A model generated the notes under the pieces. That model was not told the DNA's origin and did no database searches. It saw only the letters and a list, made by a program, of their open reading frames with translations. From Asaia bogorensis (GTDB lineage: Bacteria; Pseudomonadota; Alphaproteobacteria; Acetobacterales; Acetobacteraceae), in assembly GCA_945871455.1 (NCBI GenBank), contig CAMBXJ010000058.1, positions 1-13,174 on the forward strand: a stretch of 13,174 nt of DNA. Reading direction: 5' to 3'. Shown here one piece after another: positions 5,634 through 11,377 of the stretch (position 1 is the first letter of the stretch; each line of letters opens with the position of its first letter). The position numbers and the translations under genes are program-made.

Positions 5634-6647
5634 GTGTTCCAATCGTTCTTCATGACCCGCCGCTGGCTCGCCTGGTCCATCCTGGGCAGCGCGCTGATTC
5701 TGTTTGTCACCTGGTACAAGGTCGAACTCGACGTCAAGATCAACGAATGGTTCGGCAAGTTCTACGACCTGATCCAGAAGGCGTTGTCCCAGCCGAATTC
5801 GATCACGATGGAGGAGTATCTGGGGCAGATCATGACATTCGGCCAGATCGCCGGATTGTACGTCCTGATCGCGGTGTTCGCCGATTTTTTCATCAAGCAC
5901 TACGTGTTCCGCTGGCGCACCGCGATGAACGATTTCTACACCGCCCATTGGCACGTCGTGCGCGGGATAGAGGGCGCGTCCCAGCGCGTCCAGGAAGACA
6001 CGATGCGTTTCGCGCGCATGGTGGAAGGCCTCGGCGTCAGCTTCATGCGATCCGTGATGACCCTGTTCGCGTTCCTGCCGATCCTGTGGACCCTGTCGGC
6101 GAAGGTGACGGAGCTGCCCTGGATCGGGCCGGTCAGCCATTCCCTGGTATGGGTCGCCATTCTGTTCGCGCTCGCCGGCACCGTGCTGATGGCCCTGGTC
6201 GGCTACAAACTGCCCGGGCTGGAGTTCGAAAACCAGCGAGTCGAAGCCGCTTACCGCAAGGAACTGGTCTATGGCGAAGACGACCATCAGCGCGCCGCCG
6301 CGGACCAGGTCGACATGCTGTTCCGCAATGTGCGGGTCAACTACTTCCGGCTTTTCTTCCACTATATGTATTTCGATGTCGCCCGTTATTCGTATCTGCA
6401 GTTCGGCGTGTTGGTGCCGTATATCGCGTTGGGTCCGACCTTGGTGACCGGGGCGATCACCCTGGGCCTGATGCAGCAGATCGTGCGCGCGTTCGGGCGG
6501 GTCGAAAGTTCTTTCCAGTATCTGGTCAACAGTTGGACGACGATCGTCGAATTGATTTCTGTCTACAAGCGGTTGCGGGCGTTCGAGCGGCAGATCAGGG
6601 CGCATGGATCGCAGCCCCGGCCACCCGTCGCGGTCGGGGCCGAATGA
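5634..6647 (+). CDS. Short SbmA/BacA-family inner-membrane peptide transporter-like protein
   Basis: Member of the SbmA/BacA family, proton-driven inner-membrane importers of antimicrobial peptides and other peptide-like compounds; BacA is needed by some alphaproteobacteria inside hosts. The match is strong: WSILGSALILFVTWY, HYVFRWRTAMN (88-99), RVQEDTMRF (118-126), KLPGLEFENQRVEAAYRKEL (192-211) then VYGEDD, YFRLFFHYMYF (237-247) and NSWTTIVELISVYKRLR (299-315). About five hydrophobic segments are visible. It has 337 residues against about 406 for E. coli SbmA: the first 60-70 residues, including an N-terminal helix region, are missing, yet the very start (VFQSFF) still resembles the SbmA start MFKSFF. 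There is no ATPase domain, unlike BclA-type relatives. The GTG start is backed by GGAGG. It is transcribed divergently from the CitE-like gene, with 172 bp between starts. Confidence 0.85.
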   Translation: MFQSFFMTRRWLAWSILGSALILFVTWYKVELDVKINEWFGKFYDLIQKALSQPNSITMEEYLGQIMTFGQIAGLYVLIAVFADFFIKHYVFRWRTAMNDFYTAHWHVVRGIEGASQRVQEDTMRFARMVEGLGVSFMRSVMTLFAFLPILWTLSAKVTELPWIGPVSHSLVWVAILFALAGTVLMALVGYKLPGLEFENQRVEAAYRKELVYGEDDHQRAAADQVDMLFRNVRVNYFRLFFHYMYFDVARYSYLQFGVLVPYIALGPTLVTGAITLGLMQQIVRAFGRVESSFQYLVNSWTTIVELISVYKRLRAFERQIRAHGSQPRPPVAVGAE

Positions 6648-6665
6648 TCGACACCGGTGCCAGGC

Positions 6666-6692
6666 GGTCCGGTCGGCCCATCCGACCGGGCC
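6666..6692 (+). terminator. Hairpin after the SbmA-like gene
   Basis: CCGGTCGG (6669-6676) and CCGACCGG (6682-6689) pair perfectly around a five-base loop, and the stem extends outward by a G-U and two G-C pairs to 11 pairs. It lies 19 bases after the stop codon. The following sequence is not a clean T run, so factor-independent termination is uncertain. It may instead be an mRNA-end stabiliser or partial attenuator ahead of the CoA-transferase gene. Confidence 0.4.
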
Positions 6693-6755
6693 CGCTTGCA
6701 TTGTCCATCAACAAGCGGATTGTTCGCGTCAACGACACCAACCCGGGAGCATAAG

Positions 6756-7937
6756 ATGCCCACCCTACCGCTGACTGGATTGAAGGTTCTGGACCTGACC
6801 GCGCATCGCGCCGGCCCGACCGCCGTGCGCCAACTGGCCGATTGGGGCGCCGATGTCATCAAGATCGAACCACCCGGGGAGGCCAAGGGCGACGTGGTCG
6901 GCGGCAACCGCCATGGCTTCGACTTTCAGAACCTGCACCGTAACAAGCGCGGCATGACCCTGAACCTGAAGGCCCCGGAAGCCCACGCCATCTTCATGAA
7001 AATGGCGGAAACCGCCGACGTGGTCGTGGAAAACTACCGCTCCGACGTCAAGTTCCGCCTGAAGGTGGACTACGAGACCATCGCCAAGGTCAATCCGCGC
7101 ATCGTCTACGGCAGCATCTCGGGCTTTGGACAGAGCGGGCCGGATGCGACCCGACCCGGCGTGGACCAGATCGCTCAGGGCATGGGCGGGCTGATGTCGA
7201 TCACCGGCCTGCCCGGCCAGGGACCGGTGCGGGTCGGCATCCCGATCGCCGACCTGACCGCGGGCATTTTCCTGTCCCAGGCCATTCTCCTGGCGCTGAT
7301 GCAACGCGCGCAGACCGGCAAGGGGCAATGGGTGCACACATCCCTGCTGGAGGCGCAGATTTTCATGCTCGACTTCCAGGCATCCCGCTGGCTGATCGCG
7401 CGGGAGGTTCCCGGTCAGGCCGGCAACGACCATCCCACCGGCATCCCGACCGGCGTGTTCCCGACCGCGGACGGACACATCAACATCGCCGCCTCCGGCC
7501 AGGGGCTGTGGGAACGCTTCGTCAGGGCGATCGGCTGGGAGGACGCCTTGTCAAACCCCGATTGGAAGACGGGCGGCCTGCGGTCGAAGAACCGCAAGGA
7601 CCTGAACGAGCGGATTGGTGCCATCACCCGCACCAAACCCAGCGCCTATTGGCTGGAGACGATCAATATGGCCGGGGTTCCGTGCGGCCCGATCAACGAC
7701 ATCGCGGGCGTGTTCGCCGAACCGCAGACCCAGCATCTGGGCATCGCCAAACCGATCCATCATCCGGTCCTGGGGGACATCCACGTTGTCGGCCAGCCGA
7801 TCAACCTGTCCGACAATCCGCAACCCGAGGCGCTGGGGCCGACTCCCGATCTGGGTCAGCATACCGACGCGATCCTGGGTGAACTCGGATACAGCGCGGC
7901 GGCGATTGCCGATTTGCGGGCGAGGGGAATCGTCTGA
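6756..7937 (+). CDS. Class III CoA-transferase, CaiB/BaiF (formyl-CoA transferase-like) family
   Basis: A 393-residue cytoplasmic enzyme that moves CoA between carboxylic acids through an aspartyl-CoA thioester. The full-length family pattern is present: LTGLKVLDLTAHRAGPTA at the N-terminus, LADWGADVIKIEPP (27-40), FQNLHRNKRGMTLNLK, VVENYRSDVKFRL, YGSISGFGQSGPDATRPGVD, then PIADLTAG with the conserved nucleophile Asp166, and QTGKGQWVHTSLLEA. Later, NMAGVPCGPINDIAGVF is also typical. The frame extends 33 codons upstream, but GGGAG six bases before the ATG at 6756 and the family alignment fix this start. Donor and acceptor are unknown; formate, oxalate, malate, itaconate, mesaconate and carnitine relatives all look alike at this level. 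The nearby CitE-like lyase suggests a hydroxy-dicarboxylate, as inference only. Confidence 0.9.
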   Translation: MPTLPLTGLKVLDLTAHRAGPTAVRQLADWGADVIKIEPPGEAKGDVVGGNRHGFDFQNLHRNKRGMTLNLKAPEAHAIFMKMAETADVVVENYRSDVKFRLKVDYETIAKVNPRIVYGSISGFGQSGPDATRPGVDQIAQGMGGLMSITGLPGQGPVRVGIPIADLTAGIFLSQAILLALMQRAQTGKGQWVHTSLLEAQIFMLDFQASRWLIAREVPGQAGNDHPTGIPTGVFPTADGHINIAASGQGLWERFVRAIGWEDALSNPDWKTGGLRSKNRKDLNERIGAITRTKPSAYWLETINMAGVPCGPINDIAGVFAEPQTQHLGIAKPIHHPVLGDIHVVGQPINLSDNPQPEALGPTPDLGQHTDAILGELGYSAAAIADLRARGIV

Positions 7938-8264
7938 AGCCGAGCCGCTTCCGGTCATACCGGAAAAACAGGCGGACGAGGCGAAGCGGCACGTTGTGAC
8001 GGGCATCGCCTGGCGGAACGGGTTCGTTACGGTGAATGGAAAGCCGAGCGGGTCGGGGCGGGGGTGAAGGACAATCCCGGAGGCGGGACGGTGCGGGTCA
8101 GGGGACCAGAAAAGGCGACGTGTCACGCGCACTCTCGGCAGCCCTGGTCGCATGGAGCGAACAAGACCGCGGTAAAACCTTCCGGCCATTGCACGGCGTC
8201 GCGGCGCGCTCCCCGTCCCTGGAGGGGAAGCGCGCCTTGGCCGCGGATACGGTGACGGGCCGCT
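7938..8264. other. Intergenic region between convergent CoA-transferase and HU genes
   Basis: No gene is supported in this 327-bp stretch. It carries two hairpins: a small perfect one, TTCCGGT/ACCGGAA with a three-base loop at 7949-7965, close behind the CoA-transferase stop, and a larger one at 8203-8236 close to the HU stop. The frames present are short, lack family signal and lie between two convergent stops, so they are treated as noise. Confidence 0.6.
8203..8236. terminator. Hairpin between convergent CoA-transferase and HU genes
   Basis: GGCGCGCT (8203-8210) pairs perfectly with AGCGCGCC (8229-8236), continued by CCCC/GGGG after a one-base bulge, around a nine-base loop. It lies 28 bases past the HU stop codon. 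No T run follows on either strand, so it is a candidate terminator or transcript-end structure rather than a textbook one. Confidence 0.4.
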
Positions 8265-8666
8265 CTAAACGCTTTCTTTCAGTTCCTTGGCGGCGCGAAA
8301 GGCGATCTTCTTGCTGGCCTTGATCTCGATCGCCGCGCCGGTGGCCGGGTTGCGACCCATCCGCGCCGGAAGATCGCGCACTTGCAGGATTCCCAGACCC
8401 GTCAGACGGATCTTGTCGCCCTTTTGCAGGTGCTCGGTGGTCAGGGCCACCATCTCGCCCAGCAGGCCTTCGGCCTGGCGCTTCGGAATGTCATGCCGTT
8501 CGGCCAACTGGGCCGCGATCTGCTTGAGCGTGACGGTCACCTGCGGCGCCGCCTTCTTGGCGGCGGCCTTCTTTACGGGTGCCGCGGCCTTTTTCGCCGA
8601 GGCGGCTTTCTTTGCCGGTTCCGCGGACTTCTTGGGCGCTGGGGCGGCTCGTTTCGCTGGGGGCAT
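8265..8666 (-). CDS. HU-family nucleoid protein with N-terminal histone-H1-like tail
   Basis: A 133-residue DNA-binding protein. Residues 43-133 form a complete HU/IHF domain: helices TLKQIAAQLAERHDIPKRQAE, strands KIRLTGLGILQVRDLPAR, the beta-arm motif GRNPATGAAIEIKASKKIAF with the intercalating proline (P107), and the closing FRAAKELKESV. HU dimers bend and compact DNA. Residues 2-41 are an extra, low-complexity tail of Lys, Ala and Pro with repeated KKAA, like histone H1 tails, expected to be disordered and to contact DNA non-specifically. Ordinary HU is about 90 residues. An upstream in-frame ATG (8708) is possible, but AAGGA lies about nine bases before the ATG at 8666 and the tail begins MPPAKRAA, so 8666 is preferred. 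It is monocistronic, convergent with the CoA-transferase and divergent from the hydrolase. Confidence 0.9.
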   Translation of the reverse strand: MPPAKRAAPAPKKSAEPAKKAASAKKAAAPVKKAAAKKAAPQVTVTLKQIAAQLAERHDIPKRQAEGLLGEMVALTTEHLQKGDKIRLTGLGILQVRDLPARMGRNPATGAAIEIKASKKIAFRAAKELKESV

Positions 8667-8737
8667 GGCATTTTCCTTGGGGCGCTTCAGGGCCAGCAAT
8701 CTGCCCACTCTGTTCCGATTCGATCAACCTTCAAGCG

Positions 8738-8760
8738 GCCGTTAAAGCGACTCTAACGGC
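8738..8760. promoter_or_regulatory. 23-bp dyad upstream of the HU gene, possible operator
   Basis: GCCGTTA (8738-8744) and TAACGGC (8754-8760) are perfect inverted arms, with two further symmetric pairs inside (AG/CT), nine of eleven in all. The centre lies about 83 bp upstream of the HU start codon, a plausible place for a promoter-proximal regulator site. The symmetry is seen; the role is inferred. Confidence 0.3.
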
Positions 8761-8819
8761 AAGAAACTTGGTGCGTCGCCCACTTCTGTCCGGATTGCGC
8801 CCCGTTTGCCATGGCCCAG

Positions 8820-8861
8820 GTCCGGCAAAGTGTCCGGCAAAGGCCCGATTGTCCCGGCAAA
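8820..8861. repeat. Three direct repeats of GTCCGGCAAAG type
   Basis: GTCCGGCAAAG occurs at 8820-8830 and again at 8832-8842. A third near-copy, GTCCCGGCAAA, is at 8851-8861. Start-to-start spacings are 12 and 19 bases. It could be a cluster of protein-binding sites in the divergent promoter region, or a small slippage duplication. Confidence 0.5.
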
Positions 8862-8961
8862 CCGCCAGGCCGGCGTGGCTTTTCACACAGAGCGATTCGC
8901 TGACAGGGCGGCCATGACGCGCACCGGGCGGCAATAATCCGCCGCCCCGATGAGCCTACTC

Positions 8962-9006
8962 GGTGGGGGCCGACACGATGGGGGGCGACACGATGGGGGT
9001 CGACAA
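8962..9006. repeat. 15-bp tandem repeat, three units
   Basis: Three consecutive 15-base units (8962-8976, 8977-8991, 8992-9006) share the pattern G-purine-T then a G run, then CGACA; the second is GATGGGGGGCGACAC. It lies about 145 bp upstream of the hydrolase start. The guanine runs suggest slippage. No gene can be supported across it. Confidence 0.65.
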
Positions 9007-9151
9007 GTTCGTGCGCCGGCAACAGGCGACGCCGCCGAACCGCTATCCGAGTGGGCGCATGAGGGATGGTGGCGGCGGTCCTGGCTGACTTGTCGGCCGG
9101 CCGCCGCTGCCGTACCGTCTGGCTCGACCCAAACGGACCTGGCCGCCAATC

Positions 9152-10105
9152 ATGAACACAATCGAACTTGTCGATCCCGAATTGCGTGAAGCCCTCGCAC
9201 AATGGCCACAGGTGCCGCTGACCGCGGAGACCTTGCCCCAGCGGCGCGCCGAGGCGCTCGCGCTGCTGAGTTCCGTGCCGAAACCGGACCTGCCCGACAT
9301 CGCGACGGGGGAAATTCATGTCGAGAGCGCGTTCGGTGCGAAGCCAATCCGGGTTCTGACCTATCGCCCGATCAAGTCCGACGGCCCGCTTCCCGTCATC
9401 GTGCACATCCATGGCGGGGGATTCGTGATGGGTTCGCCGGAAATGAAGGACGTGGAGAACCGGATCTTTGCGTCGGAGCTGCAATGCGCCATCTATTCCG
9501 TGGATTATCGGCTTGCGCCGGAAGCGCCGCACCCGGGTCCGTTGGAGGACATCCATTCGGTGTTTGTCTGGCTGCACGCGAATGCCGGTCAACTCGGACT
9601 TGATCCTGCCCGCATCGGGATCAAGGGCGAAAGCGGCGGCGGCGGCTTCGCGGCGGGGGCCGCCCTTTACGCCCGCGACCGGCCGGGACCGAAATTCGCC
9701 TTTCAGCATCTGATTTATCCGATGATCGACGACCGTTCGGCGGTGGCGACGGACCTGCATCCCTGCGTTGGCGAATTCGTCTGGACGCAGGCCAACAATC
9801 ATTTCGGCTGGCGTTCGCTGCTTGGAGAGGAGCCGGGTGCGGCTGACGTCTCGCCTTATGCGGCGGCGGCACGCTCGGCGGACGTATCGGGTCTGCCGCC
9901 AACCTTCATTTCGGTCGGTGGCCTTGATTTGTTCCTGGAGGAAAATATTGCCTACGCTGATCGATTAAGCCGAGCGGGGGTGGCGGTCGAATTTCATCTG
10001 TATCCGCGGGCGTATCATGGATTCTATCGGGCGACGACTGCACGCGTAACGCGGCAGGCCGAACACGACACGCGGGAGGCGCTGCGTCGGTTCCTGCACG
10101 GATAG
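9152..10105 (+). CDS. Alpha/beta hydrolase, hormone-sensitive-lipase-like (esterase/lipase) family
   Basis: A 317-residue serine hydrolase likely acting on carboxyl esters, cytoplasmic since no signal peptide is seen. The oxyanion-hole motif HGGGF is at 87-91. It is followed by the typical SVDYRLAPEAPHPGPLEDI. The nucleophile elbow is GESGGG with Ser161, a variant of the family's GDSAGG. Asp259 in GGLDLFLEENIAYADRL and His289 in AYHGF complete the expected triad. The length and domain order are those of a single-domain HSL-type enzyme with an N-terminal cap helix region (about 1-55). The start at 9152 fits the family but has no clear Shine-Dalgarno. It stands alone in its strand, downstream of a repeat-bearing intergenic region and convergent with the luciferase-like gene. 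The natural substrate is unknown. Confidence 0.87.
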   Translation: MNTIELVDPELREALAQWPQVPLTAETLPQRRAEALALLSSVPKPDLPDIATGEIHVESAFGAKPIRVLTYRPIKSDGPLPVIVHIHGGGFVMGSPEMKDVENRIFASELQCAIYSVDYRLAPEAPHPGPLEDIHSVFVWLHANAGQLGLDPARIGIKGESGGGGFAAGAALYARDRPGPKFAFQHLIYPMIDDRSAVATDLHPCVGEFVWTQANNHFGWRSLLGEEPGAADVSPYAAAARSADVSGLPPTFISVGGLDLFLEENIAYADRLSRAGVAVEFHLYPRAYHGFYRATTARVTRQAEHDTREALRRFLHG

Positions 10106-10113
10106 GTGTTGCT

Positions 10114-10187
10114 GTTCACGGCACGGACCGACGTTACCGTTCACGGCACGGACAGGGCTGCCGTTCACGGCGCGGACCGACGTTGCC
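10114..10187. repeat. 24-25-bp tandem repeat, three units, just after the hydrolase gene
   Basis: Units at 10114-10138, 10139-10162 and 10163-10187 each begin GTTCACGGC(A/G)CGGAC and end with CC. The first and third continue CGACGTT, while the second has a divergent AGGGCTG instead. A fourth, degenerate start, GTTCTCGGCG, at 10188 leads directly into a perfect hairpin. The array begins eight bases past the hydrolase stop. There are no unique spacers, so it is not CRISPR. Confidence 0.8.
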
Positions 10188-10215
10188 GTTCTCGGCGAAG
10201 ACGTCGCCGAGAACG
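10187..10215. terminator. Perfect 12-bp hairpin between convergent hydrolase and luciferase-like genes
   Basis: CGTTCTCGGCGA (10187-10198) pairs without mismatch with TCGCCGAGAACG (10204-10215) around the loop AGACG. It lies 15 bases beyond the luciferase-like gene's stop and 82 beyond the hydrolase's. It is symmetric, so it can work for both transcripts. No long T run follows, so intrinsic termination may be weak. Confidence 0.55.
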
Positions 10216-10230
10216 GGCCATGGGATTGTT

Positions 10231-11103
10231 TCAGACCGTGTTGTAGACGTCGCGCCAACGCCGGATGGCGTCGATATGGCCGTCCACCGTGGTAAGGTTG
10301 GCACCCATCGTCACGACGGATATGTGGCTTCCCCCGGCCGCATGCCACGCCGCGATGTCGCCAGGCCATTGATTGTCCCCGCGGGTGTATTGCTGGATGG
10401 ACTCGAAGCCGAATGCATCGGCATCCCTGCCTAATTCGCGCAGTCTGGTCGTCATCCTGGCCTTGATCTGGACGGCTTCGGTCTGAGTCCGGCCCGAAAA
10501 CATGAACCCGTCCCCGATCCTGGCCGCCCGGTCGTATGCGGCCTCGCTGAAACCGCCAAACCAGATCGGGATGCTTCGTTTTGGGCGCGGCAGTATCCCG
10601 GCTCGGTCGATCCGGTGGTCCCGGTCTTCATGGTCGACCACGGGCTGTTCCCACAGCTTGCGCATCAGGGCGATCTGCTGTTCCTGGCGTTTGCCGCGAC
10701 GGCGAAAATGGTGGGACATTTCAAGGCCGTCATATTCGACCCAGTTCCAGCCAACTCCGACACCCAGGCGAAGCCGACCGTCCGAGAACAGGTCGACATC
10801 CGCGGCCTGCTTGGCGAACAGGACGGTCTGTCGCTGCGGCAGGATGATCACGCCGGTGGCCAATCCCAAGGTCTTGGTGACGCCCGCGAGGTAGGCGTAG
10901 GTGACCAACGGCTCGTGGAAGGGATCGGTTTCCTTGTAGGGGCCGGTCAATTTCGGTTCTCTATCGGCATGAACGGCCCCGAGGACATGATCGTAGATCA
11001 CGATATGGTCGTAACCCATGTCTTCCGCCGCCTGGGCAAACGCCTTGACCGCGCCCGTATCACCGCCGAGTTCGATCTGCGGATAAACCACGCCGACTTT
11101 CAT
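10231..11103 (-). CDS. Luciferase-like monooxygenase family oxidoreductase (LLM class, F420- or flavin-dependent)
   Basis: A 290-residue TIM-barrel protein of the bacterial luciferase-like superfamily, closest in feel to the group annotated as TIGR03619 F420-dependent oxidoreductases. Typical parts are FAQAAEDMGYDHIVIYDHV (22-40), LATGVIILPQRQTVLFAKQA (81-100), then DLFSDGRLRLGVGVGWN (104-120) and IPIWFGGFSEAAYDRAARIGDGF (178-200). The cofactor cannot be read from sequence: many alphaproteobacteria do not make F420, and homologues there may use FMN. AGGGGA lies about ten bases before the ATG at 11103, supporting the start. It appears monocistronic and convergent with the hydrolase; a joint role (hydrolysis then oxidation) is possible but unproven. 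Confidence 0.87.
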   Translation of the reverse strand: MKVGVVYPQIELGGDTGAVKAFAQAAEDMGYDHIVIYDHVLGAVHADREPKLTGPYKETDPFHEPLVTYAYLAGVTKTLGLATGVIILPQRQTVLFAKQAADVDLFSDGRLRLGVGVGWNWVEYDGLEMSHHFRRRGKRQEQQIALMRKLWEQPVVDHEDRDHRIDRAGILPRPKRSIPIWFGGFSEAAYDRAARIGDGFMFSGRTQTEAVQIKARMTTRLRELGRDADAFGFESIQQYTRGDNQWPGDIAAWHAAGGSHISVVTMGANLTTVDGHIDAIRRWRDVYNTV

Positions 11104-11282
11104 CGTTCACTTCCCCTTTCACGCTGCAAGGCATTGCGTCGCATGCGGACCTTCGGATCCCGGTCCGGAGGCAACCGCCCGAACACCGGCGTACAATTTT
11201 CGTGCCGACACGGTTGCGCATCCTCAATCATGGCCGCGAACCGGAACCGGGGCAATCAGCCCTTGACCTGTCGCATTGCGGG

Positions 11283-11307
11283 CCTGGGCCGTGGTGTCCG
11301 GCCCAGG
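11283..11307 (-). terminator. Hairpin downstream of malonyl-CoA decarboxylase
   Basis: CCTGGGCCG (11283-11291) and CGGCCCAGG (11299-11307) form a perfect nine-pair stem with a seven-base loop, 70 bases past the decarboxylase stop on the minus strand. No T run follows. The rest of the 274-bp gap up to 11104 shows no gene and should contain the promoter of the luciferase-like gene. Confidence 0.35.
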
Positions 11308-11377
11308 GACGCGGCTGCCACCCAGCGCCGACCCCGGACGACAGGACCGAAGGCGGCCACCACTGCCGCCGCGTCCC

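Larger units (their letters stand above)
8667..9151. other. Divergent intergenic region between HU and alpha/beta hydrolase
   Basis: This 485-bp stretch must hold the promoters of both flanking genes. It contains a dyad (8738-8760), three copies of GTCCGGCAAA-like sequence (8820-8861) and a 15-bp tandem triplet (8962-9006). Several open frames cross it, but none has a family signal or a supported start. No confident -35/-10 pair could be named. Confidence 0.6.

Noticed and set aside
5292..6701. 469-codon minus-strand frame opposite the SbmA-like gene
   Set aside because: Antisense to a strongly conserved membrane protein; the charged His/Gln/Asp-rich composition is typical of a shadow frame.
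8950..9189. 79-codon plus-strand frame across the 15-bp repeats
   Set aside because: It overlaps the hydrolase start in another frame, gains its GGGRHDGGRHD pattern only from the nucleotide repeat, and has no homologue I recognise.
10114..10215. CRISPR-like array
   Set aside because: The units are directly adjacent with no unique spacers, only three copies, and no cas genes nearby.
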